Positions 51,595 to 61,276 of a DNA stretch of 64,000 nucleotides are shown here, piece by piece; the stretch's first letter is position 1, and the number at the start of each line of letters is the position of its first letter. The notes under the pieces are model-generated. The model searched no databases, was not told the origin of the DNA, and saw nothing but the letters and a program-made list of their open reading frames with translations. The DNA comes from an uncultured Erythrobacter sp. (GTDB lineage: Bacteria > Pseudomonadota > Alphaproteobacteria > Sphingomonadales > Sphingomonadaceae): NCBI GenBank assembly GCA_947500645.1, contig CANMSD010000003.1, positions 53,501-117,500 of the forward strand. Direction: 5' to 3'. The position numbers were made by a program, and so were the translations under genes.

Positions 51595-52263
51595 ATGCGA
51601 AAGGATAGAAGCTTGGGGCGCTCTTTTTTGCGCAGGAATGGCGCTGCGGCGATTTTGACCTGCGGACTTGCAGTCGGACTGGGTTTGGGCAGCGTGGCTT
51701 CCGCGCCTCCGGTCGCAGCGCAAGGTTTTTCGGTCGGCTATGAATTCCTGAAGGCGGTCAAGGACCGTGATGGCGACGCCGCCACTGCTATGCTCAATGA
51801 GCCGGGCAATACTATAGTCAATTCTCGCGACATCACTTCGGGTGAAACCGGACTGCACATCGTCACTGCACGGCGCGATATTCTGTGGGTCCGCTTCTTG
51901 CTGCAACGCGGTGCCAATCCCAATATTCGCGACAAGAAAGGTCTGACCCCGATCCAGGTTGCGGTCAATCTCGGCTTCGTCGACGGAGTGGAGGAGCTGA
52001 TCAAGCGCGGCGCGCAGGTCGATGTCAGCGATCGTGCTGGCGAGACGCCTCTGATTGCCGCCGTTCACAAGCGTGACGTTCCGATCATCCGTCGCCTGCT
52101 CGCGCAGGGCGCCGATCCCGATCGTAACGACAATTCGGGACGCTCGGCACGCGACTACGCCACGCTAATGAATGCGAACACTTTGGTGCTCGCCGAATTT
52201 GCAAAAGCGGATAAAGAACGCGAGGAGAATGCCGCATCGGGTGGTGACTACGGGCCATCGTGA
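51595..52263 (+). CDS. Exported ankyrin-repeat protein
   Basis: About 222 residues. A basic start with FLRRNGAAAILTCGLAVGLGLGSVASAPPVAAQ gives a signal peptide; then four ankyrin repeats (GETGLHIVTARRDILWVRFLLQRGANPNIRD, KGLTPIQVAVNLGFVDGVEELIKRGAQVD, GETPLIAAVHKRDVPIIRRLLAQGADPD and a partial one). Likely a periplasmic protein-interaction scaffold. I start at ATG 51595, with GCAGGAA just before; ATG 51583 is an alternative. It is divergent from the SCO gene. Confidence 0.83.
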   Translation: MRKDRSLGRSFLRRNGAAAILTCGLAVGLGLGSVASAPPVAAQGFSVGYEFLKAVKDRDGDAATAMLNEPGNTIVNSRDITSGETGLHIVTARRDILWVRFLLQRGANPNIRDKKGLTPIQVAVNLGFVDGVEELIKRGAQVDVSDRAGETPLIAAVHKRDVPIIRRLLAQGADPDRNDNSGRSARDYATLMNANTLVLAEFAKADKEREENAASGGDYGPS

Positions 52264-52291
52264 ACCCAACCAGATTGAGCGAGCCGAATGA

Positions 52292-52951
52292 ATGACCGAT
52301 TTTTCTGACATAACGCTCGACGAGCTGCGCATCGCGCTGGCTCCTGACATTGCCGCTTCGGCCATTTTCGATGGCTGGAACGAGACGGCTTTGCTGGCGG
52401 CGGCCGATATGGCTGGCGCCGACCCGGATGTTGCAAAGCTGGCTTATCCTGGCGGTGCGATGGACATGATCTCCGCCTGGATTGCCAATATCGACGAGCA
52501 GATGCAGGCGGAATTGCCTCAGGAAAAGCTCGCCGAGCTGAAGATCCGAGAGCGCATTCGCGAACTTGTCTCGTTTCGTTTGAAGGCTATCGATGGCTTG
52601 GACGAGGCATTGCGCCGTGCGCTTGCCATTATGGCCATGCCGCAAAACGCGCCGACCGCGCTCAAGATCGGTTGGAATTCGGCCGATCTGATGTGGCGGC
52701 TCGCCGGTGACACCGCCACCGACTACAATCACTACACCAAACGCACGATCCTGGCCGGCATTTACAGCGCTACGCTTGCCGTCTTCGTCAATGATGAGAG
52801 CGAAGGCAAGGCGGATACCTACGCCTTTCTCGACCGCCGGATCGACGGCGTCATGAAGTTCGAAAAGGCCAAGGCGAAGCTGCTCGGCAAAAACCGCGAG
52901 ACTTTCAGCATTTCGCGTTTTCTTGGCCGCTTACGTTACCCCAGCACCTGA
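52292..52951 (+). CDS. COQ9-family protein (ubiquinone biosynthesis)
   Basis: A 219-residue protein: LDELRIALAPDIAASAIFDGWNETALLAAADMAGADPDVAKLAYPGG, then VSFRLKAIDGLDEALRRALAIMAMPQNAPTALKIGWNSADLMWRLAGDTATDYNHYTKRTILAGIYSAT. These are COQ9 signatures, including the AKLAYPGG and WNSADLMWRLAGD blocks. COQ9 binds a quinone intermediate and presents it to COQ7; the TetR-like fold is reused. It is 28 bases after the ankyrin gene. Confidence 0.92.
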   Translation: MTDFSDITLDELRIALAPDIAASAIFDGWNETALLAAADMAGADPDVAKLAYPGGAMDMISAWIANIDEQMQAELPQEKLAELKIRERIRELVSFRLKAIDGLDEALRRALAIMAMPQNAPTALKIGWNSADLMWRLAGDTATDYNHYTKRTILAGIYSATLAVFVNDESEGKADTYAFLDRRIDGVMKFEKAKAKLLGKNRETFSISRFLGRLRYPST

Positions 52952-53082
52952 TTTCCCCAACAAGCTGACAGGATTGCGCGCTCAGCGCTCGCCTCTATGC
53001 GCGTGCTCGCTTATGACGCGTAGGGAATCGGAAATTCAGCCGCCGTGCGCGGCTTTGACATACTAGCGAGAGGTTTGAAGAC

Positions 53083-53619
53083 ATGGCGGGATCGCTCAAT
53101 AAGGTAATGCTGATCGGCAATCTCGGGGCGGACCCCGAAATCCGTTCGTTTCAGAATGGCGGGAAGGTTGCGAACCTGCGCATTGCGACCAGCGAAACCT
53201 GGAAGGATCGCAACACCGGCGAACGGCAGGAGCGGACCGAATGGCACACCGTCGCGATTTTTTCCGAAGGTCTCGTCAACGTCGTCGAAAACTACCTCAA
53301 GAAGGGCAGCAAGGTCTTTATCGAAGGCAAGCTGCAGACCCGCAAATGGCAGGACCAGTCCGGCAATGATCGCTATTCCACCGAGGTTGTACTGCGCGGC
53401 TTTGACGGCACGCTGACCATGCTCGACGGGCGCGGTGAAGGTGGCGGCGGTGGTCGCTCGGGCGGCGGCTATGGCGGCGGCCAAGGGGGTTCTTCCGGCG
53501 GTGGGGGCTGGAACCAGGGCGGCGGAAACGGCGGCAATGGTGGTGGTAATCAGGGCGGTGGCTCTGGCGGAGGTCAGGGTGGCGGCTACGACGACCTCGA
53601 CGACGACATTCCGTTTTGA
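53083..53619 (+). CDS. ssb: Single-stranded DNA-binding protein
   Basis: A 178-residue protein. The OB fold starts [35 protein letters not shown] and contains [40 protein letters not shown] and [19 protein letters not shown] very glycine-rich linker fills about 120-168, and the protein ends DDLDDDIPF, the acidic tip that binds partner proteins. AGCGAGAGG lies a little before the ATG. The linker is low-complexity DNA and may vary between strains. Confidence 0.96.
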   Translation: MAGSLNKVMLIGNLGADPEIRSFQNGGKVANLRIATSETWKDRNTGERQERTEWHTVAIFSEGLVNVVENYLKKGSKVFIEGKLQTRKWQDQSGNDRYSTEVVLRGFDGTLTMLDGRGEGGGGGRSGGGYGGGQGGSSGGGGWNQGGGNGGNGGGNQGGGSGGGQGGGYDDLDDDIPF

Positions 53620-53682
53620 TCGGCCGGCAGCGGGCTGGATTCTGTAAAAGACAGGTGTCGGCTTTCGACACAATTGCGGCCA

Positions 53683-54096
53683 TTAATCCGGCCTATCTTT
53701 TCCATAAATATCTAGGTCGAGCAAAAGGCCTCGTTCGCCAAGTCGGACAAGCGTTTCAGGTCGAAGAGTTAGCCCCTCATTACTTTCGTCAAGAAACAGT
53801 CCGCAGAACACTCTTCCTCTGAATTGTTTCGCGAAGGCCCGCCAAGCAGGAAGGTCGTTCGACAGATGATCCAAAAGCGTGTTGATTTGACCGTCCAAGT
53901 CGCCAAGTTCGCAGCGCTCAATCTCCAGTCGCCAAGATCCAGTGCGAGCGACTTTTTCAGCACCTCTTTTGGTCAGCCAAGTGCCGCCTTTTTGAACGCT
54001 AGCGGTTGGCTCACCTAGTCGCTTGGTTATCTTTGAAGGATCAAGATCATCTCCGAAAAAGCCGATTGATGCCGCCGATCTGTGTAAACTGCCCAT
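53683..54096 (-). CDS. DUF4279-domain protein
   Basis: A 137-residue protein: SAASIGFFGDDLDPSKITKRLGEPTASVQKGGTWLT, then a TGSWRLEIE strand and LVRLGERGLLLDLDIYG at the end. These are the DUF4279 marks (GDDLDP-x-x-IT, KG and a final D-x-DIYG). Related proteins occur near polymorphic-toxin immunity genes, but no toxin is visible here, so immunity is only a possibility. It stands alone, with divergent or convergent neighbours, and replaces rpmF-plsX that usually follow DUF177. Confidence 0.8.
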   Translation of the reverse strand: MGSLHRSAASIGFFGDDLDPSKITKRLGEPTASVQKGGTWLTKRGAEKVARTGSWRLEIERCELGDLDGQINTLLDHLSNDLPAWRAFAKQFRGRVFCGLFLDESNEGLTLRPETLVRLGERGLLLDLDIYGKDRPD

Positions 54097-54150
54097 CCGA
54101 CCATCATAGCATGCGAATGTCCGCTTCCCACCCCAAAGCAGGCTCAGCCG

Positions 54151-54690
54151 CTACCTATCCTTCGTCAGGCTTTGAAGCATCTCTGCCAGCGGACCGTTCT
54201 GTTCGCCCTCTTGCGTAATGCCCGCGTCCTTGCGTGCAGCATCGGCATTTGGACCTTCCGCATAGGGATCGATTGCCAGGCCCAGCGACTGCGCGACCGC
54301 TTCGCCCAAATCGAACGCGTCGCCCGAGTATTCGATTTCGTCGAGATCGTCGGCATCAAGTTCGATTTCCAGCTCCTCACTGTCACTGGCGAGTGCCGCT
54401 CGCGTCGTTTTAGAATCGACAAATTTCAGTGCCATATCCTCGCTGACTTCGACGGGAAATTCTTCGCCGGAAACAGCGCACGTCTGGACAAAGCGAGCAT
54501 GCATCGGGCCATTTGCGAGCACTGCAGTGCCGTCCTTCTCAAGAGAGAGTTCGGCGCGCAATTCGTCGACTTTCGGCAAGTCGAAACGCACGGCCAGCGC
54601 CGTGAGCTCGGCTTCATTCGCTTCGACCACCACAGCTTCGCCGGGCAGCTGGCGGACCTTTATCAATCTGACGAGTTCGCTTTCGCTCAT
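54151..54690 (-). CDS. DUF177 (YceD-like) protein
   Basis: A 179-residue protein: VRLIKVRQLPGEAVVVEANEAELTALAVRFDLPKV, then AVLANGPMHARFVQTCAVSGEEFPVEVSED and an acidic C-terminal third. The VQTC-xxxx-EPV-like core and the acidic segment are DUF177/YceD marks; the protein is linked to 23S rRNA accumulation or large ribosomal subunit assembly. Its usual partner rpmF does not follow. The ATG overlaps the stop of the preceding chaperone gene by four bases. Confidence 0.85.
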   Translation of the reverse strand: MSESELVRLIKVRQLPGEAVVVEANEAELTALAVRFDLPKVDELRAELSLEKDGTAVLANGPMHARFVQTCAVSGEEFPVEVSEDMALKFVDSKTTRAALASDSEELEIELDADDLDEIEYSGDAFDLGEAVAQSLGLAIDPYAEGPNADAARKDAGITQEGEQNGPLAEMLQSLTKDR

Positions 54691-55214
54691 GCGATATTCT
54701 CGGCTTTGACGAGGTCCTCGTCACTGACCGCCGCGAGCCTGACCGACAATTCCTGAAGTTTCCCGGCAACGCACGCGGCGGCTTTTGTTTCATCGCTGCC
54801 GTCAACGAATGTCACGTTGCGCTCTACAGCTTGCCCGAGCTTTTCCGAATCTCCTGACACCAGCGCGCTACGATAAGCGCCCAGCCGTCCGCCGAGTACG
54901 CTCATCAATTTGCCTACGCGCTTGCCGACGACAACATCATTGACGCCAAATTCGCGCAATTGGCCATCCATATCCTCGACGAACAGCTCGGCCAGCAGCG
55001 CGCTCTCGCTGTGCATGTTGGCAGCTTCGACGCGCACGATCACGACGCTGAGAACGGCGGTGATCATGTCGAAGCGCCCGTCGACACTGTCTGCAACCCC
55101 GCATTGCTCGTAGTAAGAGCGCTCGCGGGCTAGCTCGATCACGCGGTGCCACAACGGCCTCATTTTCTCGCGCGGATCGGGCGCAAGACCCAGCATCTTG
55201 GACAGGAATGACAT
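54687..55214 (-). CDS. Ubiquinol-cytochrome c chaperone (UQCC/CBP3-like)
   Basis: A 175-residue cytoplasmic protein: PLWHRVIELARERSYYEQCGVADSVDGRFDMITAVLSVVIVRVE, LLAELFVEDMDGQLREFGVNDVVVGKRVGKLM, GGRLGAYRSAL. This is the CBP3/UQCC1 family that assists assembly of cytochrome bc1. The conserved alphaproteobacterial order bamE (divergent), this chaperone, DUF177 is kept here. The gap to bamE is 245 bases and contains nothing I can assign apart from the two promoter regions it must hold. Confidence 0.9.
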   Translation of the reverse strand: MSFLSKMLGLAPDPREKMRPLWHRVIELARERSYYEQCGVADSVDGRFDMITAVLSVVIVRVEAANMHSESALLAELFVEDMDGQLREFGVNDVVVGKRVGKLMSVLGGRLGAYRSALVSGDSEKLGQAVERNVTFVDGSDETKAAACVAGKLQELSVRLAAVSDEDLVKAENIA

Positions 55215-55459
55215 CGAAATACCCTTTCGCGCGACTGATTTTGCTCGCGATTGAGGCCGATTGAGCGGTGCATTCCGCGCCTATTCAGCCACAATTCAAC
55301 CAATTCACCCCAGCTGCATGACGCAGCGGCGTTGCAAGGCAGGAACGAGAGCCGTAAAGCCTTGTTCCACGCGATATAGGATGCCGCTCTATCGCGGCAA
55401 TAGATACGCAGCGACAGAAGGCTGCCAAGAGAAGATTGGTCGAAGGATTGACGATAGCA

Positions 55460-55957
55460 ATGAACAAGCGTGATTGCGCAGGCAGCAGAATGGTTTGGCG
55501 CAAGCTGCGGGGCGTGGCCCTGATCGCTGGTGCAGGCCTGGCGCTGGCAGGATGCTCTTCGATCCGCGAGAGTCGCGGCTATGTGGTCGATGCTGTCCTG
55601 CTGCAGTCGGTTCAGCCCGGCATCGATAATCAGCGCTCGGTTGAAGGTACGTTGGGCAGGCCCAGCTTCACCAGCCAATACGGCGATCCGACCTGGTATT
55701 ATGTTTCGAGCGTGACGGGTCGTCGCCCGCTGGTTCGCCCGCGCATTAGTCAGCACACGATCCTCGCAGTGACATTCGATGAGGCCGGAAACGTTGCATC
55801 GATCGATCGATCCGGCATTGATCAGGTCGTATTCCTGACGCCCGATGGCGACAAAACGCCAACACTTGGCCGTGAACGCGGCTTCCTCGAAGACCTGTTT
55901 GGAAATATCGGCACAGTTGGCTCAGGCGTTGGCCCAGGTGGACCCGGCGGTCCGTAA
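55460..55957 (+). CDS. bamE: Outer membrane assembly lipoprotein BamE
   Basis: A 165-residue lipoprotein: KLRGVALIAGAGLALAGC gives the lipobox, followed by VDAVLLQSVQPGIDNQRSVEGTLGRPSFTSQYGDPTWYYVS and QHTILAVTFDEAGNVASI. The SVQPGxD...V...LG-P and WYYVS patterns are BamE/OmlA. It stabilises the BAM complex that inserts outer-membrane proteins such as the two TonB receptors. The tail is Gly/Pro-rich. The start ATG 55460 gives a normal signal; ATG 55490 is an alternative. Confidence 0.88.
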   Translation: MNKRDCAGSRMVWRKLRGVALIAGAGLALAGCSSIRESRGYVVDAVLLQSVQPGIDNQRSVEGTLGRPSFTSQYGDPTWYYVSSVTGRRPLVRPRISQHTILAVTFDEAGNVASIDRSGIDQVVFLTPDGDKTPTLGRERGFLEDLFGNIGTVGSGVGPGGPGGP

Positions 55958-56002
55958 GCCGCCACGCTTGATTGACGGTTTCGAGCGCCCATATCGCTGG
56001 CC

Positions 56003-56563
56003 ATGAGCAACGATACGGCTAGCCACGGCCTCACCCAGTGGCACGGCACCACCATCATTGGCGTAAAGCGCGATAACAAAATCGTGATCGCTGGCGATGG
56101 ACAGGTCTCGATGGGCAACACGGTGATGAAGCCAAATGCGCGCAAGGTTCGCCGGATCGGTGAGGGCGGCAAAGTCGTTGCCGGATTCGCCGGTGCGACC
56201 GCAGATGCGTTCACTCTGTTTGAGCGCCTCGAAAAAAAGCTCGAGCAATATTCAGGGCAATTGCTGCGCGCCGCGGTCGAGCTCGCCAAGGATTGGCGAA
56301 CCGACAAATACCTGCGCAATCTGGAAGCATTGATGATCGTCGCCGATAGCGAAACCCTGTTGGTGCTCACCGGCAATGGCGATGTGCTTGAGCCCGAAGG
56401 CGGGATCGCGGCGATCGGTTCTGGCGGGAACTACGCTCTGGCCGCCGCTCGCGCGTTGGCTGAATATGAAGACGATGCGGAAAAGATCGCGACCAAGGCG
56501 ATGGCGGTCGCTGCCGATATCTGCGTGTTCACCAACGGCAACATCACGCTTGAAACGGTTTAG
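56003..56563 (+). CDS. hslV: ATP-dependent protease peptidase subunit HslV
   Basis: A 186-residue proteasome-like peptidase. The precursor has a 15-residue propeptide ending WHG before Thr16 ([23 protein letters not shown]), the catalytic threonine after processing; many bacterial HslV proteins lack such a long leader. [10 protein letters not shown] and [14 protein letters not shown] match the family. It pairs with hslU 42 bases later to form HslUV, a cytoplasmic protease. A heat-shock promoter was looked for in the 45 bases after bamE but not identified. Confidence 0.96.
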   Translation: MSNDTASHGLTQWHGTTIIGVKRDNKIVIAGDGQVSMGNTVMKPNARKVRRIGEGGKVVAGFAGATADAFTLFERLEKKLEQYSGQLLRAAVELAKDWRTDKYLRNLEALMIVADSETLLVLTGNGDVLEPEGGIAAIGSGGNYALAAARALAEYEDDAEKIATKAMAVAADICVFTNGNITLETV

Positions 56564-56605
56564 GCGCAGCGTTCTGCGGGCCGCTCTCTTTCTTTACGGA
56601 AACTC

Positions 56606-57907
56606 ATGATAGACAATCTTACTCCAAAGGCGATCGTCGCCGCGCTCGATGAGCACATCATTGGCCAGAAAGACGCGAAGCGCGCTGTTGCGGTGGCCTT
56701 GCGCAATCGCTGGCGGCGTCAGCGGCTCGGCGCGGAATTGCGCGACGAGGTCACGCCCAAGAACATCCTGATGATCGGCCCGACCGGTTGCGGTAAGACA
56801 GAGATCAGCCGGCGGTTGGCCAAGCTTGCCGAAGCGCCTTTTGTAAAGATCGAAGCGACCAAGTTCACCGAGGTTGGCTATGTCGGCCGCGATGTCGAGC
56901 AGATCGCCCGCGACTTGGCCGAAGAAGCGATCCGCCTCGAAAAAGAGCGCCGCCGCGACGCAGTGCGCGAAGCCGCGTCCGATGCCGCAATGGAACGGCT
57001 GCTGACAGCATTGGTCGGCGACAATGCATCAGAGGCAACGCGCGAGAGTTTCCGCCAGCGTATCGTGCAGGACGCGATGAACGAGGTCGAGGTCGAGATC
57101 GACGTCACCGAAGCGCCGAGCATGCCGTTCGACATGGGCAATATGGGCGGCAACGTCGGAATGATCGACCTGTCCGACATGATGGGCAAGGCGCTGGGGC
57201 GGGCCCCGACCAAAAAGCGCAAGATGAGAGTGCCCGAAGCGTGGGACAAGCTGGTCGACGAAGAAGCCGAGAAGCGTATGGATCAGGACGATGTCGCCCG
57301 TGTTGCGCTCCAGAATGCCGAGACCAATGGCATCGTCTTCCTCGACGAGATCGACAAGATCGCCGTGAGCGATGTGCGCGGCGGCTCGGTTAGCCGAGAA
57401 GGGGTGCAGCGCGACCTGCTGCCCTTGATCGAAGGCACGACCGTTTCCACCAAATACGGCCCGATGAAGACCGACCATGTGCTGTTTATCGCCAGCGGCG
57501 CGTTTCATGTCGCCAAGCCATCCGACATGCTGCCCGAGCTGCAAGGCCGCTTGCCTATCCGGGTTGAGTTGCGTGCTCTGACCGAAGAGGACTTCGTCCG
57601 CATTCTGGGTGAGACCCGCGCAAACCTGGTCGAGCAATATTGCGCGCTTATCGGCACCGAAGATGTGACGCTCGACTTCAAGGATGATGCTGTCGCTGAA
57701 GTCGCGAAGATTGCGGCACAGGTGAACGAAAGCGTCGAGAATATAGGTGCTCGCCGCCTTCAGACGGTGATGGAGAAACTGCTCGAAGAAATCAGCTTCG
57801 AAGCGGAAGAGCATGTTGGTGAGACGATCACGGTTGATGCGGACTATGTCCGCGAGCGCCTGACCGAGCTTGCCAGCGACAGCGACCTGTCCAAGTATAT
57901 TCTGTGA
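56606..57907 (+). CDS. hslU: ATP-dependent protease ATPase subunit HslU
   Basis: A 433-residue AAA+ unfoldase: [25 protein letters not shown], Walker A GPTGCGKT at 58-65, the I domain with acidic and methionine-rich stretches (about 110-230), Walker [23 protein letters not shown] and the C-terminal LSKYIL tail that inserts into HslV. It unfolds substrates for HslV. The stop overlaps the start of an ACT-domain gene. Confidence 0.97.
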   Translation: MIDNLTPKAIVAALDEHIIGQKDAKRAVAVALRNRWRRQRLGAELRDEVTPKNILMIGPTGCGKTEISRRLAKLAEAPFVKIEATKFTEVGYVGRDVEQIARDLAEEAIRLEKERRRDAVREAASDAAMERLLTALVGDNASEATRESFRQRIVQDAMNEVEVEIDVTEAPSMPFDMGNMGGNVGMIDLSDMMGKALGRAPTKKRKMRVPEAWDKLVDEEAEKRMDQDDVARVALQNAETNGIVFLDEIDKIAVSDVRGGSVSREGVQRDLLPLIEGTTVSTKYGPMKTDHVLFIASGAFHVAKPSDMLPELQGRLPIRVELRALTEEDFVRILGETRANLVEQYCALIGTEDVTLDFKDDAVAEVAKIAAQVNESVENIGARRLQTVMEKLLEEISFEAEEHVGETITVDADYVRERLTELASDSDLSKYIL

Positions 57908-58299
57908 TGCGGCCAGGCTTCGTCAGCGACCTGCAATCCATGCTTTCAGGTATGGACCCGGTGATTGATGATGCCTCATACCGGTTCGTCAGCGACGCCA
58001 ATCCAGCGCTGGCACCTAAGGCTATTGCGATGATCCGCGAAACCGAAGGGGTGACCTGGGTCATTCCTGCAGAGGCAACCGGTGGGACCGGCCCTCGGTT
58101 TGCTCGCATCACTTTGCAGGTGCAGTCCGACCTAGAAGGCGTCGGTTTGACAGCTGCGGTTGCAACAGGACTCGCATCTGAGGGCATCGCGTGCAACGTG
58201 ATTGCCGCATTCCATCACGACCACCTGTTCGTCCCCTGGCACCGCCGGGAAGAAGCGCTCGCTATCCTCAACCGGCTCTCCGACGACGCGCGTCGATAA
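57907..58299 (+). CDS. ACT-domain protein
   Basis: A 130-residue protein: SDLQSMLSGMDPVIDDASYRFVS, then WVIPAEATGGTGPRFARITLQVQSDLEGVGLTAAVATGLASEGIACNVIAAFHHDHLFVPWHRREEALAIL. The C-terminal half is a small ACT-type ligand-binding domain, the same family as other standalone ACT proteins of unknown role. The ATG overlaps the hslU TGA (TGATG). Why it is coupled to a protease operon is unclear. Confidence 0.75.
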   Translation: MRPGFVSDLQSMLSGMDPVIDDASYRFVSDANPALAPKAIAMIRETEGVTWVIPAEATGGTGPRFARITLQVQSDLEGVGLTAAVATGLASEGIACNVIAAFHHDHLFVPWHRREEALAILNRLSDDARR

Positions 58300-58394
58300 T
58301 TCTCGACCGTCAGCAGACGGGTTGGCATTCTCCGCTTGAGCTGGGTCGAAAGGCGGGCTTTAGTGCAAGCACTTGAATTCGAACCGGGGACTAG

Positions 58395-61268
58395 ATGATG
58401 ATCAGGAACTTAATGCTAGCTGGCACAGCGGCTGTTGCGATGACTTTCACAACGCCTGCTCTTGCCGATGGTCACAGCGAAGCAGAGACCACCGCGCCGA
58501 CCCTGTCCGCACCTGAAATCGAATACACTCAGTGGCAGCTCGACAACGGCCTTACCGTTATCGCATTGGCTGACGACTCAACCGCCAATGTCACGACTTC
58601 GCTGTGGTACAAGGTTGGATCCAAACACGATCCCGAAGGCCGCTCTGGTTTCTCACACCTGTTCGAGCACATCCTCAGCCGCAAGACGGTGAATATGCCG
58701 TACAACATGATCAACAAGCTGACCGAGGACGTCGGTGGACAGCGCAACGCGTCGAACTGGATCGACCGCACCAATTATTATGAGACGGTGCCTGCGCAAT
58801 ATCTTGAGACGATGCTGTGGACGCACCGCGAGCGGATGGCCTTCCCGGTGGTCGATGCCGATGTGTTCGAGAATGAGCGCAATGTGGTGAAGGAAGAACT
58901 ACGCACCCGGGTTCTCGCGCCGCCCTATGGTCGCTTGCAACGCTTCGTCATTCCCGAAAATGCCTATGACGTTCTGCCGATGCGGCGACCTGGCATTGGC
59001 TCGATCGAGGATCTCGACGCGGCCACTTTGGAAGATGCCCGCGCGTTCCACCAAGCGTACTATGGTCCGGATACGGCAACGTTGATTGTCGCGGGCAATT
59101 TCGAAATTGATAATCTGCGCTCGCTGGTCGACGAGTATTTTGCCGACATTCCGCGACGCGCCAACCCGATCAGCCTGGAGATCGAAGGCGAGGAACCGGT
59201 GCGCGCCGAGCCGCGCACGGTCAATGCCACCGCGCCGAACGTGCCGCTGCCGCTGGTCGGCGGAATTTGGAAAGCGCCATCGGTCAGCGACGAAGACGCA
59301 CCTGCGCTCGAATTGCTGAGCGCGATCCTGGCGCGCGGCGACAATAGCCGGCTGCACACTGCTCTGGTGCGCACAGGCAAGGCTGTGCAGGCTACGCATT
59401 TCGATTCGATGACGATGGATGGCGGCTACATCGCTAATTTCGCCGTGCTCAGCCCGACCGCGCAACCGGATGAGGCCGCAGCGATCCTGAATGCGGAGTT
59501 GGAGCGGATTCGCACCGAGCCAGTGACTGAGGCAGAATTGCGTGAAGCGAAGAACGAGATTTTCTCTTCCGCCCTGTCTCAGCGTCAGACCGTGCGAGGG
59601 CGGGCCTTTGAACTGGGCGAGGCGCTGGTCTCTACCGGAAATCCCAATGCCGCTGATATCCGCCTGGAACGGATCGCTGCCGTAACTGCTGCGGACATTC
59701 AGCGTGTCGCGGCCAAATGGCTTGATCCAAATGCCAAGGTGTCGATGACCTACACCGCTGGCGAGGACAATCCGGAGGCATACGCTAACCCTGTTCCGCG
59801 CCCGGCCTTTGGCACAGTGCCGCCTGCGACGGGCGAACCGCGCGAGGTCCTGCCTGAAGGTGAGCGAATGGCTCCGCCACCCCCCGGTGAAGCGCCTGAG
59901 GTGGTACGCGCGGACTTTGTCGAAACTGAGCTGGCCAACGGCATTCCGCTGGTGAGTGCGCAGACCAGCGATGTTCCAATCGCGACGATCACCGTCGTCT
60001 TCCCAGGCGGTGGCGCGAGCGACCCGGCGAGCAAGGCAGGGCTGGCAAGCTTTGCCGCTGACTTGGCGAATAAAGGTACGGCAACCCGCACTGCGCCTGA
60101 GATCGCTGCGACTCTCGAATCGCTCGGAGCCAGCGTCGGCATTTCGAGCGGGACGGATGGCACTTATGCGAGCCTCACCGCGCCGACCGTAAATCTGGCC
60201 GAGGCAGGCGAAGTGCTCGTCGACATCATCCAGAATGCAAACTACCCGACTGAAGAGCTGGAGCGTGAACGCAAGCGCGCGCTTGATGGACTCGAAGCGG
60301 TTTTCAAGGACCCGGGTTCGCTCGCCGGCCTTGTCGCAACCCGCGTCATGTATGGCGATGCACCCTATGGACGTGTCGCCACCCGCACCAGCATACCCAA
60401 CATCACCCGTGAGGATTTGGCCGCACACCGCGCCGCTTACTGGCATCCGGATGTCGCCAAGATCGTGGTCAGCGGCGGGATCAGCTCGGCAGATGCGGCA
60501 AGTCTCGCTGGAGAGCTGTTCGGTGACTGGACTGCAGACAGTGCACCACCTCAGCCGGTCGTCAATCCGGCGGGTAATGGCACGGCTCCGAAGACACTGG
60601 TGATCGATATGCCTGAGGCAGGCCAATCGGTCGTCATCGCTGGCGTGCGGGGTATCTCGCGTTCTGACGAGGACTTCTACCCGGTCTGGCTGGCGAATAC
60701 TGTGCTGGGTTCAGGGTCCAACGGGCGCCTGTTTGAGGAGGTGCGGACTAAGCGTGCGCTCGCATATGGTGCTTATTCGCGGATCGGCCAATCGGCTGAC
60801 GCTTCGGTCTGGCGCGCACAAGCGCAGACCGACCATGCGACGGCCGATGAAGTGGCCACGGTGTTCTTCGAAGAGTTCGAGAAATTGTCCGACCAACCAG
60901 CAACTGAAGATGAGATCGAGAAGCGGCGGTTGTTCCTGGGCGGCGCAATCGCGCGCAGCCTGGAGACCAGCGGCGGCTTCAATGGTCAGGTCGCAAGCCT
61001 GATGCTGCGCGGGCTCGAGCCGAGCGAAGCTTTCCAGATCGCTGACCGGCTGTCCGCTGTGAGCGCTGAAGAGGCGGCGTCCATGGCTGAGAAGTATCTC
61101 GATGAAGAGCGCACTTCACTCGTAGTCGTTGGCAAGGCCTCCGAGTTCCTCGATGACCTGAAGGCGCTGCGCGGCGAGGTTGAAGTGATCGCGTTCGACG
61201 ATCTCGATCTGGCGGCAAGCGACTTGCGTAAGGCAGGCGAAGGCGAAGCAGCGGGCGAGGGGCTTTAA
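58395..61268 (+). CDS. M16-family zinc peptidase, two-domain
   Basis: A 957-residue exported protein with signal MMIRNLMLAGTAAVAMTFTTPALAD. The first M16 domain holds the inverted zinc motif HLFEH (88-92) and Glu168 in ERNVVKEELR, so it is likely active. The second domain (from about 500: ELANGIPLVSAQTSDVPIATITVVFPGGGASDP) lacks an HxxEH motif and is the usual inactive partner. A proline-rich linker joins them. Its target is unknown; related periplasmic proteases degrade peptides. The gene is convergent with the ABC exporter gene, eight bases apart. Confidence 0.92.
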   Translation: MMIRNLMLAGTAAVAMTFTTPALADGHSEAETTAPTLSAPEIEYTQWQLDNGLTVIALADDSTANVTTSLWYKVGSKHDPEGRSGFSHLFEHILSRKTVNMPYNMINKLTEDVGGQRNASNWIDRTNYYETVPAQYLETMLWTHRERMAFPVVDADVFENERNVVKEELRTRVLAPPYGRLQRFVIPENAYDVLPMRRPGIGSIEDLDAATLEDARAFHQAYYGPDTATLIVAGNFEIDNLRSLVDEYFADIPRRANPISLEIEGEEPVRAEPRTVNATAPNVPLPLVGGIWKAPSVSDEDAPALELLSAILARGDNSRLHTALVRTGKAVQATHFDSMTMDGGYIANFAVLSPTAQPDEAAAILNAELERIRTEPVTEAELREAKNEIFSSALSQRQTVRGRAFELGEALVSTGNPNAADIRLERIAAVTAADIQRVAAKWLDPNAKVSMTYTAGEDNPEAYANPVPRPAFGTVPPATGEPREVLPEGERMAPPPPGEAPEVVRADFVETELANGIPLVSAQTSDVPIATITVVFPGGGASDPASKAGLASFAADLANKGTATRTAPEIAATLESLGASVGISSGTDGTYASLTAPTVNLAEAGEVLVDIIQNANYPTEELERERKRALDGLEAVFKDPGSLAGLVATRVMYGDAPYGRVATRTSIPNITREDLAAHRAAYWHPDVAKIVVSGGISSADAASLAGELFGDWTADSAPPQPVVNPAGNGTAPKTLVIDMPEAGQSVVIAGVRGISRSDEDFYPVWLANTVLGSGSNGRLFEEVRTKRALAYGAYSRIGQSADASVWRAQAQTDHATADEVATVFFEEFEKLSDQPATEDEIEKRRLFLGGAIARSLETSGGFNGQVASLMLRGLEPSEAFQIADRLSAVSAEEAASMAEKYLDEERTSLVVVGKASEFLDDLKALRGEVEVIAFDDLDLAASDLRKAGEGEAAGEGL

Positions 61269-61276
61269 GCCTCTCG

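Noticed and set aside
58899..60626. A 575-residue open frame on the minus strand
   Set aside because: It lies fully inside the M16 peptidase gene on the opposite strand; arginine- and histidine-rich composition is that of a shadow frame.
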